From assembly GCF_003268815.1 (NCBI RefSeq), contig NZ_QLSV01000002.1, forward strand, positions 62,001 through 126,000: a stretch of DNA of 64,000 bases, in the 5' to 3' direction. Source of the stretch: Flavobacterium lacus (GTDB lineage: Bacteria; Bacteroidota; Bacteroidia; Flavobacteriales; Flavobacteriaceae). Below, in pieces: positions 34,684 through 42,697 of this stretch. Position 1 is the first letter of the stretch, and every line of letters starts with the position of its first letter. A program made the translations under genes and the position numbers. The notes below the pieces were generated by a model, which was not told the origin of the DNA, did no database searches, and worked only from the letters and a program-made list of their open reading frames with translations.

Positions 34684-36786
34684 TTAATAATTAAACTGTA
34701 ATCTGTTATCTTTAATTTTGGCTTTCTCTTTTAATGCTCCAAATACTCTACCCACAGCAGAAGCATTTTGAGATTTTAAAGCATTCACTTGTGTTGTAAA
34801 ATCTTTGGCTGGTAAAGGCTCCGTTACTTTGGTCGTTTTTACTACAAAAACACTCGCATTACCTTCTACTGGAGCAGAAAGTTTATTCACAGCGGTTCCA
34901 AAAGCAGTTCCAACAACTTTTGGCTCGTAACCGGCAGATGCTACAGATGGGTTCTCCAAAGTTACATCTGATGCTGTTTGCACTTGCACTGCATTGGCTT
35001 GGGCAATCGCATCTAATGAAGTTGCTTTCATTTTTGCCATGATTTTCTCAGCTTTCTTTTTGTTCTTCAAGATTGGCTCGACTTGAATTCTGGCATCTTC
35101 GATGGCTAATAAACCTTCTTCGTTTACCTTTTTCAATTTTGCAATTAAGTGACCCACTTTAGGAAGTTCGAAACGTTTAACATCATTTACATCGGTATTT
35201 TTTTCAAAAGCCCAACGAATAACTTGTCTTTGTGAGCCATATTGACCTAACATTTCGTCTAACGCTTTTACACGAATAGATGGGTTAACTGTTAATTTAG
35301 CCTCTTTTGCAGCTGCCTCAAATGATTTATCATTCGCCGCTAATTCAAATTTAACTGCGTTTGTATAAGCATTTTCAGAAGTTTTTTCTGAAGCTTCAAT
35401 TTTTTGAGCAATGGTTGCTAAACGAATAGCATCTTGTTTGTCTGTTACTTTAATGATGTGGTAACCAAATTCAGTTTCTACTAAACCAACTTTTCCGATT
35501 GGATTATTGAAAACAAAATCATTAAAGGCAGGAACCATTTGACCAGGTCCGAAGAAATCTAAATCTCCACCTTTTTGTGCAGAACCTTGATCTTCTGAAA
35601 CAGTAAATGCTTGCATCGTAAACGCATCTGGATTTGCAGTAACTTCTGCTAAAATTCCTTCTGCTTTTACTTTTGCTTCTTCTTTTGTTCTATCTTCTTT
35701 TGGTTGAGCTCTTGAACCTGTGAAACTGATTAAGATGTGACTAGCTCTTGCTTTCGCACCCGCTTTTCTTCCCATCGAACGGCTTAAAGCAAAGTATTCA
35801 CCATATTGATAGGGACCATAAACTTGACCATCTGCTAAGTTGAAAATAGCTTCTGCATGTTCAGCTGGTAAATCCGTTTTTCCTATATAGGTTGAATCAT
35901 ACGGGAATTGAGAATTCTCATTTACAAATTTAATTACATCAGTTGTTGCAGAAAAACTAGGAATTGTATCGTTTGAATCTGTTTCCTTATTATATCTTAC
36001 TGATGGAGCCAAGAATGAATTTAACTTATTTTTGATGTCGTTTTTATCTGAATCTGATGGTTGATCTTCGATCACAACAAATTCGATTTCTCTTGTTTCA
36101 TCTGCTTTGTATTTTTTCTCGTTCTTCTTCATGAACTCGATAATTTCAGCATCAGTCACTTTTACATCGCTATCTTTGATTGATGAATAAGGAACAGCCA
36201 CAAAATCAAACGTAACTTTTTTGTTTTCTAAATTATATTTGAATTTAGCATCATTTTGAGTGGTAAAGAAACCCGATTTGACCAGGGTGCTATACAATTG
36301 GTATTTTGCATTGATGTTTGCGTTTTCCTCTACATTTTCAAAATACTGAACTTCTTCTTGGTTTGAACTTGATTTAATATACTCTCTGTACTTGTTGATA
36401 TCAAATTGTTTTAATTCATTTTGAAAGGAAGGATTCTGACCAAAGTTAGGGTCTGCCTTCAATGTTTCAATTAAATGATTTTCACCAATTCTAATTCCTA
36501 AATTTTCAAGTTCTTCAGATAATAAAGCAAGGTTTATTTCTTGATTCCAAACTTGATTAACGGCCTGAATGTTTGACATTCCTTGACCTGATTTTTCAGC
36601 ATTTCCTACTTTTATTCTAAACTCTTCAAAGGGAATGTCTTTTCCATTAATTGTTCCTACATTGTTTGAAGTTTGGCTAAAACCGCCACTTTGAATTACA
36701 TCTGCTAATACAAAAGAGAATAATGCCAACGCAATAATCACTATAAGAATAAATGAACGTTGTCTAATTTTTCCTAAAATCGCCAT
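34684..36786 (-). CDS. PpiD/SurA-like periplasmic peptidylprolyl isomerase
   Basis: A 700-residue envelope foldase. One N-terminal membrane helix (RSFILIVIIALALFSFVLAD, about residues 10-28) anchors it with the bulk in the periplasm. A SurA_N_3-like chaperone domain covers about residues 30-330, a parvulin PPIase domain about 345-450 (ARASHILISFTGSRAQ, GGDLDFFGPGQMVPAFNDFV, VETEFGYHIIKVTDK), and a long C-terminal domain the rest, as in PpiD. It probably helps outer-membrane and secreted proteins fold. It is the last gene of the minus-strand cluster that includes LptC and CoaX, 160 bp downstream of the CNNM protein gene. Confidence 0.91.
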   Translation of the reverse strand: MAILGKIRQRSFILIVIIALALFSFVLADVIQSGGFSQTSNNVGTINGKDIPFEEFRIKVGNAEKSGQGMSNIQAVNQVWNQEINLALLSEELENLGIRIGENHLIETLKADPNFGQNPSFQNELKQFDINKYREYIKSSSNQEEVQYFENVEENANINAKYQLYSTLVKSGFFTTQNDAKFKYNLENKKVTFDFVAVPYSSIKDSDVKVTDAEIIEFMKKNEKKYKADETREIEFVVIEDQPSDSDKNDIKNKLNSFLAPSVRYNKETDSNDTIPSFSATTDVIKFVNENSQFPYDSTYIGKTDLPAEHAEAIFNLADGQVYGPYQYGEYFALSRSMGRKAGAKARASHILISFTGSRAQPKEDRTKEEAKVKAEGILAEVTANPDAFTMQAFTVSEDQGSAQKGGDLDFFGPGQMVPAFNDFVFNNPIGKVGLVETEFGYHIIKVTDKQDAIRLATIAQKIEASEKTSENAYTNAVKFELAANDKSFEAAAKEAKLTVNPSIRVKALDEMLGQYGSQRQVIRWAFEKNTDVNDVKRFELPKVGHLIAKLKKVNEEGLLAIEDARIQVEPILKNKKKAEKIMAKMKATSLDAIAQANAVQVQTASDVTLENPSVASAGYEPKVVGTAFGTAVNKLSAPVEGNASVFVVKTTKVTEPLPAKDFTTQVNALKSQNASAVGRVFGALKEKAKIKDNRLQFNY

Positions 36787-36946
36787 TTCTATTTGTGTTT
36801 AATTTTATTTCAGTTTGCGAAAATACAATTATCTGTGAAATAATTATAAAGAATTCAATATATTTTGTGGATTTTTTACGTAGCGAAAAATAATGCTACT
36901 CAATAAAGAAGAATATTCGCTTTTATAACTACAAAAGCAAATTGAT

Positions 36947-38218
36947 TTAATCTGAAAAATCAATTATCATTTTTACCAACTCTATTTTTTTATTCGAAGC
37001 CTCTTCAATTAAGACCTGAAAATTATCAATTTCGATCACTTCGCCTTTTTGAGGTATTTCCTTGACATGATCTACGATAAATCCGCCTAAAGTTGAATAA
37101 GAATCATCTTCAGGAATGTTTAATTTATATACTTCATTAATATATTCAACATCCAAACGAGTGGAAAACCTGAACTCTTTCTCTCCGAGTTGTTCTTCAA
37201 TCAGCGTTTCGTCTGAATCGTGTTCGTCTTGAATTTCACCAAAAAGTTCTTCCACAATATCTTCAATGGTTATCATACCGGAGGTTCCGCCATATTCATC
37301 TAATACGATGGCAACGCTTTTACGTTTTTTGGTGAGCAAATTCATAACATCTTTGATGAACATCGTTTCAGGCACAAATTCTACTGGTATCATCACTGAT
37401 TTAATAGTTCTTGGTTTGCGAAACAATTCAAATGAATGTACATAACCCACAATATCGTCTAAAGAAGATTGAAAAACCATTACTTTTGAGAAACCGGTTT
37501 CTATAAAAAGGGATTTTAATTCTTTAACCGAATCATGAATCTCTACGGCAGAAATTTCGGTTCTTGGAATCATAATATCCCTTGCTTTTACACCGGAAAA
37601 CTCTAAAGCATTTTGAAAAATCTGAATTTCAGAATCAACGGAGTTATGATCTTCGACCGAATTCATTTGTTCGGAAATAAAATTTCCTAATTCTACTTTA
37701 CTAAAAAAAAGTTGAGCCTCGTCGCCTTCGGTTTTGAATAATTTCCTAAGAAAAAAATCGGAAATCCAAATTACAAAAGAAGAGATATAATAGAGCAATT
37801 GGTAAAAAAAGTAAGCCGGAACAGCAAATATTTTAATAAAGGTGTTGGCATAAATTTGAAAAAAAACTTTTGGTAAAAATTCGGCTGTAACCAAAATGAT
37901 AGCGGTTGAAATCAGCGTTTGAATCATTAAAACTTGAAACGGTAAATTATCATTATTGATGAATTCCGGATAAATCAATTTAATGATTAAATCGCCCATG
38001 GTAAAACCATAAATTACTAAAGCAATATTATTTCCCACCAACATGGAGGCTATGAACTTGGATGGATTTTGGGTTATTTTGGTTAAAATTTTAGCCACAA
38101 ACCCATCTTGCATTTTTTCTATTCCGAGGTACACTTTATTTGAAGAGACAAACGCTATTTCCATGCCGGAAAAAAACGCCGAAAGCAGCAAAGAAACAAG
38201 AATGATACTGACTTCCAT
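36947..38218 (-). CDS. CNNM/CorC (hemolysin-like) membrane protein with CBS pair
   Basis: A 423-residue protein with a DUF21/CNNM transmembrane domain (four helices, residues about 1-160, beginning VSIILVSLLLSAFFSGMEIAF), a CBS-domain pair (about 200-325; IMIPRTEISAVE, KRKSVAIVLDEYGGTSGMIT), and a C-terminal CorC_HlyC domain (about 340-420). Such proteins are linked to magnesium and cobalt export or homeostasis; the hemolysin label is historical. GldE, a gliding protein of this family in flavobacteria, is an alternative identity, but its usual neighbours are not here. The start lies 5 bp downstream of a 63-residue membrane-protein gene. Confidence 0.87.
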   Translation of the reverse strand: MEVSIILVSLLLSAFFSGMEIAFVSSNKVYLGIEKMQDGFVAKILTKITQNPSKFIASMLVGNNIALVIYGFTMGDLIIKLIYPEFINNDNLPFQVLMIQTLISTAIILVTAEFLPKVFFQIYANTFIKIFAVPAYFFYQLLYYISSFVIWISDFFLRKLFKTEGDEAQLFFSKVELGNFISEQMNSVEDHNSVDSEIQIFQNALEFSGVKARDIMIPRTEISAVEIHDSVKELKSLFIETGFSKVMVFQSSLDDIVGYVHSFELFRKPRTIKSVMIPVEFVPETMFIKDVMNLLTKKRKSVAIVLDEYGGTSGMITIEDIVEELFGEIQDEHDSDETLIEEQLGEKEFRFSTRLDVEYINEVYKLNIPEDDSYSTLGGFIVDHVKEIPQKGEVIEIDNFQVLIEEASNKKIELVKMIIDFSD

Positions 38219-38223
38219 AACGT

Positions 38224-38415
38224 TTATTTCTTGTCCCGATTATCCATTTTATTCATAAAACGTCTTCTGAAAAAGAACATGAAAATGGCTAACGCAGCAA
38301 AAAAAAAGAGCATCCAAGGACTTTTTTCCTCAGCGTTCCAATTGGCAAAACCTTGGTAAATAAAAAATCCGGCTGCAAAAAGATAAAAATATTGAATGTA
38401 TTTTAAATAGGTCAT
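38224..38415 (-). CDS. Small two-helix membrane protein
   Basis: A 63-residue protein with two hydrophobic helices (about residues 7-23, IQYFYLFAAGFFIYQGF, and 34-49, PWMLFFFAALAIFMFFF) and a positively charged tail (RRRFMNKMDNRDKK), which sets the C-terminus inside. No catalytic motif. The gap to the CNNM gene is 5 bp, so the two are co-expressed; it may act as an accessory or regulator of that protein (inference). A 56-bp heptamer array lies just upstream of its start. Confidence 0.75.
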   Translation of the reverse strand: MTYLKYIQYFYLFAAGFFIYQGFANWNAEEKSPWMLFFFAALAIFMFFFRRRFMNKMDNRDKK

Positions 38416-38419
38416 GTTT

Positions 38420-38475
38420 GTTGTCGGTTGTCGGTTGTCTGTTATCTGTTATCTGTTGTAGGCTGTCTGTTGTTG
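38420..38475 (+). repeat. Heptamer tandem repeat upstream of the 63-residue protein gene
   Basis: Eight 7-bp units read GTTGTCG, GTTGTCG, GTTGTCT, GTTATCT, GTTATCT, GTTGTAG, GCTGTCT and GTTGTTG. The array covers about half of the 120-bp gap between lptC and the small membrane-protein gene. Nearby units match best, as in arrays that grow by slippage. A second heptamer array with a different unit is at 5006. Confidence 0.82.
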
Positions 38476-38535
38476 CAATAAGTTGAGGCTTTCTCATTAA
38501 TAATCACTCCTTAATCCCTACTAAATACTCCCCTA

Positions 38536-39090
38536 CTATTCGGTTTCGTTAATTACACCGGAAACTTTTTGAAAATTGATTCGTTTAAAATCTTTACTAA
38601 AATCTAGGCCCTCACCTTTTGTTTCTCCTTTGTATGGGTCGGTAAATTTAAACTTTTTTTCGGTAAAAAACCATTCGTTTTTTTGGTCGTAGTATAATTG
38701 CTCCGTTTCCAAATACTGGCCTCCTTCAGAAGTCATTTTTACATTGCCTTGTAAGTCTATAATTTCTGTTCCTTTGAATGTAACTGCATAATCCGATTGG
38801 ATGAAGTTTTTCTTACCCTCTTGGTCATACAATGTTACTTCAATTCCATTTGGAAACTCAGTAAAAGGATAAAGAACTGTGCCGTAATCCATCATTTTTG
38901 GACTTACTAAAACGGCTTTAATTCTTCCCGAATCGGTATATTTCAGATTAACAGAATCTGCTTCACCCGAAGCCATAAATTCGGAAACATTTATTCGTTG
39001 GATATCTTTAAAATTGCTTTGGCAACCAAAAAACAATGTCACAGTAAAAACTGTGACACTGAAATTGATTATTTTATGTATGCAATGCAT
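38536..39090 (-). CDS. lptC: LPS export protein LptC
   Basis: A 184-residue lipoprotein with signal SVTVFTVTLFFGCQ and an LptC-type beta-jellyroll: the repeated motif TSEGGQYLETEQLYYDQKNE and NVKMTSEGGQYLETE match the family (LptC/OstA-like). It carries lipopolysaccharide from the LptBFG transporter to LptA in the periplasm. The small size and the lipid anchor in place of a membrane helix fit Bacteroidetes LptC. Lies 3 bp downstream of the TPR-protein gene. A heptamer array separates it from the next gene. Confidence 0.86.
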   Translation of the reverse strand: MHCIHKIINFSVTVFTVTLFFGCQSNFKDIQRINVSEFMASGEADSVNLKYTDSGRIKAVLVSPKMMDYGTVLYPFTEFPNGIEVTLYDQEGKKNFIQSDYAVTFKGTEIIDLQGNVKMTSEGGQYLETEQLYYDQKNEWFFTEKKFKFTDPYKGETKGEGLDFSKDFKRINFQKVSGVINETE

Positions 39091-39093
39091 CGT

Positions 39094-40449
39094 TTATAAA
39101 TTAGGAACCGTAACACTTCTTCCAACCCAACAGCTAAAACGGATGCTTTCGCCTGCTCTTCCTGCACTGTGAATATCTGCTTTAGAAGGAGCTAGTTTAT
39201 CGTAGGAAGCTGCCGCCGCATTTCCTGCTGTAGTTCCTGCTTTTCTGGCAGTTTGGGCAGCTAACCAATAGATGGCTCTTTTTTCAAAAGGGTCGTTTCC
39301 GCATTCGTTAGCACTATTGGCATAAAGCTGAGCGATAAAAACGTAAGCTTCTCCAAAAGAAGGTTTTGCAGCAACAGCTTTTTCTGCAAAAGCTCTTGCT
39401 TGTGATTTGTTACTACTTCCGTAGATATTTCTTGCTACAGTGTAATACACTTTTGCTTTTTCACCACTGTCTTTATGCAATTCTGCCGATTGGTTAAAAT
39501 ATTCCAATGCTTTTGTAACATTCTTTTTGTTATAATAAGAAACCCCTAAATTGTAGGCCGATTTGGCTGTAGGATTCAACTGGTGTAAGGTTTCAGATAT
39601 TTTTGAAAACAACGGGTCAGAAGAACATCCTTTTTTGTATAATCGTTCTGCGGCTCTTTTTAACCATTCTTCATCTCCTTTTTTATCTTCAAAGCCTGCC
39701 GTTAAAAAAGGCACTAAACGATCACAAGTAGATAGCTGTGCGATTTTATTATCCATACTTGTTCTGATGGTTTGAAAAGCATCTAGGTTAATTTGATTGG
39801 CATTTTTGACACTAGCTTCTTTTTTGGTTAACTCGGTGCCAGCCTCTTCTTTTTGCAAAATTACATCTAACTCATCTGAAAGTTTTTTCTCTTCTTCGTC
39901 AATTTTATCTGAAATTTCGTCATATTTATTAAATAAATCTTGTAATTGAATACCTTTTTTACCAGCCTCAAAATCGTTTACGTAGATTTCAAAATAAACA
40001 TAAAGTGCTTTTGCGTTTGTAAAGTTTGCTCTGTCTGTTTTAAAAGCATCATCAACTAGTTGATAAACTTCCTCTGGAGTTCCAACGTTGTTTTCGAACA
40101 ACGCCATTGACTTTCTTACTTTATTCCCTCTATTATTGTTTGGGAAGTGCGTATCATATTCTCCGTACATTTTAACCAAATCACGCACTTCAGCTTCTTT
40201 TTCAGCAGGTGTTTTAGCGTTTTCAATACGATAATTTACTATTTGCTCACCTCTAATGTAAATTGCCTCGTGAAAGGAAGCACAATTTTTACGCGTGTAC
40301 ATCCAAGGTTCATAAGCAGCAGCGAAATCTTTTGCTTTACAAAGCTCATTAAAAATAGATAATTTTTCTGCACAATCTGCGTCGCTCTGAGCTTTTCCAT
40401 TCATTATTCCGATTAGAAACGCAAAGACAATAATTAGTTTAGTTTTCAT
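39094..40449 (-). CDS. Exported tetratricopeptide-repeat protein
   Basis: A 451-residue protein with a signal peptide (MKTKLIIVFAFLIGIMNGKAQ) and helical repeats. Clear TPRs are at about residues 295-365 (SAYNLGVSYYNKKNVTKALEYF, then KAKVYYTVARNIYGSSNKSQ and AFAEKAVAAKPSFGEAYVFI). A coiled-coil stretch (DEEEKKLSDELDVILQKEEA) is in the middle. It probably acts in the periplasm as a protein-interaction scaffold. It lies between the gene of an outer-membrane protein and lptC, which suggests an envelope role; no catalytic site is seen. Confidence 0.83.
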   Translation of the reverse strand: MKTKLIIVFAFLIGIMNGKAQSDADCAEKLSIFNELCKAKDFAAAYEPWMYTRKNCASFHEAIYIRGEQIVNYRIENAKTPAEKEAEVRDLVKMYGEYDTHFPNNNRGNKVRKSMALFENNVGTPEEVYQLVDDAFKTDRANFTNAKALYVYFEIYVNDFEAGKKGIQLQDLFNKYDEISDKIDEEEKKLSDELDVILQKEEAGTELTKKEASVKNANQINLDAFQTIRTSMDNKIAQLSTCDRLVPFLTAGFEDKKGDEEWLKRAAERLYKKGCSSDPLFSKISETLHQLNPTAKSAYNLGVSYYNKKNVTKALEYFNQSAELHKDSGEKAKVYYTVARNIYGSSNKSQARAFAEKAVAAKPSFGEAYVFIAQLYANSANECGNDPFEKRAIYWLAAQTARKAGTTAGNAAAASYDKLAPSKADIHSAGRAGESIRFSCWVGRSVTVPNL

Positions 40450-40467
40450 AGTTATAAAATTTCTGTA

Positions 40468-41721
40468 TTAATCATATTTTCTTTTAACAAACCATTTATC
40501 ATTCAATGATAAACTTATAAATATATTGATGTAGTTTTCTTCGATCAAACCTGCATTGGTTGTGCCTCTTTTTCCATACTCAAAACCGATGTTGATATTA
40601 GAAAAACTTCCTCCAAGTGGTAAACCTAAACCAAAAGTTATGCCATAATCATTTATGGACTCATTATTAATAATTAAACCAGTGTTTGCGTAATTAAAAC
40701 CGGCCCTGTAGGTAACTCTTTCCAAATAGCGATTGAAAGAATTGTATTTTGGAATGAAATACCCTCCCAAACTTAACTTAGTTGAATTTTCGTATTGTAC
40801 GTTATTAATATCGTTGAATCGATTTGCAAAATTACTGGATTGTTGTATGGTTAACTCAGTACCTACCATCCATTTTCGAACCTCACCAATTCCTGTACCA
40901 AAAACAAGTTTAGATGGTAGTTTAAGTTTTGAAGTGCTTTTTTGAAGGATGCCTTCTTCTTGAGGAATTACTGTAAAATTATTTGTGACTAAAACCGTAG
41001 TAATATTTCTTTCATTATCTAAATTCAAAATACTTTCTGGTGAATAGGCAACACTACCAAAGAGGGTCAACTTTTCGGTCACTTTTCTATTGTACATTGC
41101 ACCAAAATTAAAATTTACACCATTAACTCTACTGGAATTTAATTCTCTGGTACCATATTGAATGGTAGGGATAAATTCAACTGAATTGGTTGAAATATTT
41201 CCAAAATTATAATTCACTTCTGCACCAATGCTTAAATGAGCATTTATTGAATATCCTAAACCTCCAAAAAATCGATTGACACCTCCTTCTCCAAAATATC
41301 TAGAACTTTGTTGCGATGGATCATCATTAATACTTTCAATTTTATACCCAACAGATGAAAAGGGAAGCAGCCCCAAAGACGCCCCAAACTTTTTAGAAAC
41401 AGGTACAGCAACCACTAAATAATCAATCGTTGTTCTCCTTGCTTTTTCAGATTCGGAGGTGGTGTTTAATTTTAAATTATTGTAATTTGCTCCAACGGTA
41501 AATGTTGTCTGTTTCAAATGAGAAAATGAAGCTGGATTTTGTAAATTAACATGTATTGAATCACTAAAAACACTCACACCTCCCATCGAACGATTTTCAA
41601 CAGCACCTTTAAATATCACATCGCCAATTCCATAAAAAGAATAAGGAGAAGCTGTCCCTTCTTGGGCCCAAGTTAATGCAGAAAAGAATAGACAAAAGCC
41701 TATCAGAATTTTTTTAATCAT
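40468..41721 (-). CDS. Outer-membrane beta-barrel protein
   Basis: A 417-residue protein with signal peptide (MIKKILIGFCLFFSALTWAQ) followed by AGTASPYSFYGIGDVIFKG, which resembles the start of FadL/porin-type barrels (GxGD-like turn, then a run of beta strands rich in Tyr, Phe and Gly: VGANYNNLKLNT, FFGGLGYSINAHLSIG, GAEVNYNFGNIS). It ends in FISLSLNDKWFVKRKYD. The specific transported compound is not evident. Overlaps coaX by 8 bp and precedes the TPR gene by 18 bp. Confidence 0.78.
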   Translation of the reverse strand: MIKKILIGFCLFFSALTWAQEGTASPYSFYGIGDVIFKGAVENRSMGGVSVFSDSIHVNLQNPASFSHLKQTTFTVGANYNNLKLNTTSESEKARRTTIDYLVVAVPVSKKFGASLGLLPFSSVGYKIESINDDPSQQSSRYFGEGGVNRFFGGLGYSINAHLSIGAEVNYNFGNISTNSVEFIPTIQYGTRELNSSRVNGVNFNFGAMYNRKVTEKLTLFGSVAYSPESILNLDNERNITTVLVTNNFTVIPQEEGILQKSTSKLKLPSKLVFGTGIGEVRKWMVGTELTIQQSSNFANRFNDINNVQYENSTKLSLGGYFIPKYNSFNRYLERVTYRAGFNYANTGLIINNESINDYGITFGLGLPLGGSFSNINIGFEYGKRGTTNAGLIEENYINIFISLSLNDKWFVKRKYD

Positions 41722-42448
41722 TTTTGATTTTATATTGAAAATATTGGTTCAAACTCTCCAAAAGGAAATTTGAATTGGCAAATATGGTATTTTTTAATCT
41801 TTTTGCCAAAAAAACAGTGTCTCCACCCGTTAAAATTATGGTAAAGTTTTCATATTGCTTTTTAAAACCGTCAATAAAGCCATCTATTTCATACAGTAAA
41901 CCGTTTACTACTCCCGCATGAATAGATTCATTTGTTGAGTTTCCAAAAAATATTTCAGATTCTTCAAAAGTTAATAACGGTAACTTTGCTGTAAACTGAT
42001 GTAATGATTCATACCTAAGTCTAAAACCCGGTGAAATGGCACCTCCCCAATAATGGTCATTTTCATCTATAAAGTCATAGGTTATGCAAGTTCCTGCATC
42101 AATAACAAGTCGATTTTGTTTCGGATAGAGTAAAGTTGCTCCCGATGCAAGTATCATTCTGTCGATTCCTAACGTTTTTGGCGTTGCGTATTTATTTTGA
42201 AACGGAAAGGAATCAAGATGGGAGACAACATGAATAGTTATACTTTTTGAAAGTGATTTTAAATCAAAATCTAACTCTTTTCCAACAGAGGAGACTACCA
42301 AATCCTTGATTTTTGGATAGGTTGTAAAAATATTTTTAAATTTATTTTGTGCGTTACTATCCTCAAAAACAAAGGAATCAATATATGTATTCACCTCATA
42401 AACAGCACATTTAATTCGAGTATTTCCTATATCAACCACTAAAACCAT
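41714..42448 (-). CDS. coaX: Type III pantothenate kinase
   Basis: CoaX, 244 residues, phosphorylates pantothenate in the first step of coenzyme A synthesis. ASKHA-fold motifs: LVVDIGNTRIKCAV at the N-terminus (phosphate-1), PKTLGIDRMILASGA, LVIDAGTCITYDFIDEND (phosphate-2), GGAISPGFRLRYESLHQFTA and the adenosine motif ILTGGDTVFLAKRL. The gene overlaps the outer-membrane protein gene by 8 bp, so the two are translationally coupled. Confidence 0.94.
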   Translation of the reverse strand: MVLVVDIGNTRIKCAVYEVNTYIDSFVFEDSNAQNKFKNIFTTYPKIKDLVVSSVGKELDFDLKSLSKSITIHVVSHLDSFPFQNKYATPKTLGIDRMILASGATLLYPKQNRLVIDAGTCITYDFIDENDHYWGGAISPGFRLRYESLHQFTAKLPLLTFEESEIFFGNSTNESIHAGVVNGLLYEIDGFIDGFKKQYENFTIILTGGDTVFLAKRLKNTIFANSNFLLESLNQYFQYKIKND

Positions 42449-42499
42449 AATTCACTTTTCTGCGGACGAAGGTACGAATAGATTTTTTTTAATAATTGT

Positions 42500-42530
42500 T
42501 TTGTATAAAATAAAAATCGTTCTATATTTG
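42500..42530 (+). promoter_or_regulatory. Promoter for tRNA-Phe
   Basis: TTTG (42500-42503), a 19-bp spacer and TATATTTG (42523-42530) match the Bacteroidetes promoter. The tRNA begins 39 bp downstream. Confidence 0.68.
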
Positions 42531-42569
42531 CACCCGCAATCAACAAGCAAAACTGCATGCAATTGTAAA

Positions 42570-42642
42570 GGTACCTTAGCTCAGATGGTAGAGCAATGGA
42601 CTGAAAATCCATGTGTCCCTGGTTCGATCCCTGGAGGTACCA
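42570..42642 (+). tRNA. tRNA-Phe (GAA anticodon)
   Basis: A 73-nt cloverleaf: acceptor stem GGTACCT / AGGTACC with discriminator A, anticodon loop CTGAAAA (anticodon GAA at 42603-42605), and T loop GGTTCGATCC. No CCA is encoded. It lies alone between coaX and the AsmA gene, with its own promoter and a strong terminator. Confidence 0.97.
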
Positions 42643-42645
42643 CTT

Positions 42646-42676
42646 AAACCCGAATAGTTCTATTCGGGTTTTTTGT
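42646..42676 (+). terminator. Terminator after tRNA-Phe
   Basis: AAACCCGAATA / TATTCGGGTTT form an 11-bp stem around GTTC, followed by a T-rich tail. It starts 4 bp after the tRNA. Confidence 0.9.
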
Positions 42677-42697
42677 TTTTATAAAAAAAATTGAAAT

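Noticed and set aside
36947..38218. Assignment as gliding protein GldE
   Set aside because: The domain order fits, but the usual gldD, ssb and mutY neighbours are missing, and the gene lies with lptC instead.
38470..38535. Possible small RNA or CRISPR-like array next to the heptamer repeat
   Set aside because: The period is 7 bp with no spacers, so it is a simple tandem repeat; the rest shows no structure I can support.
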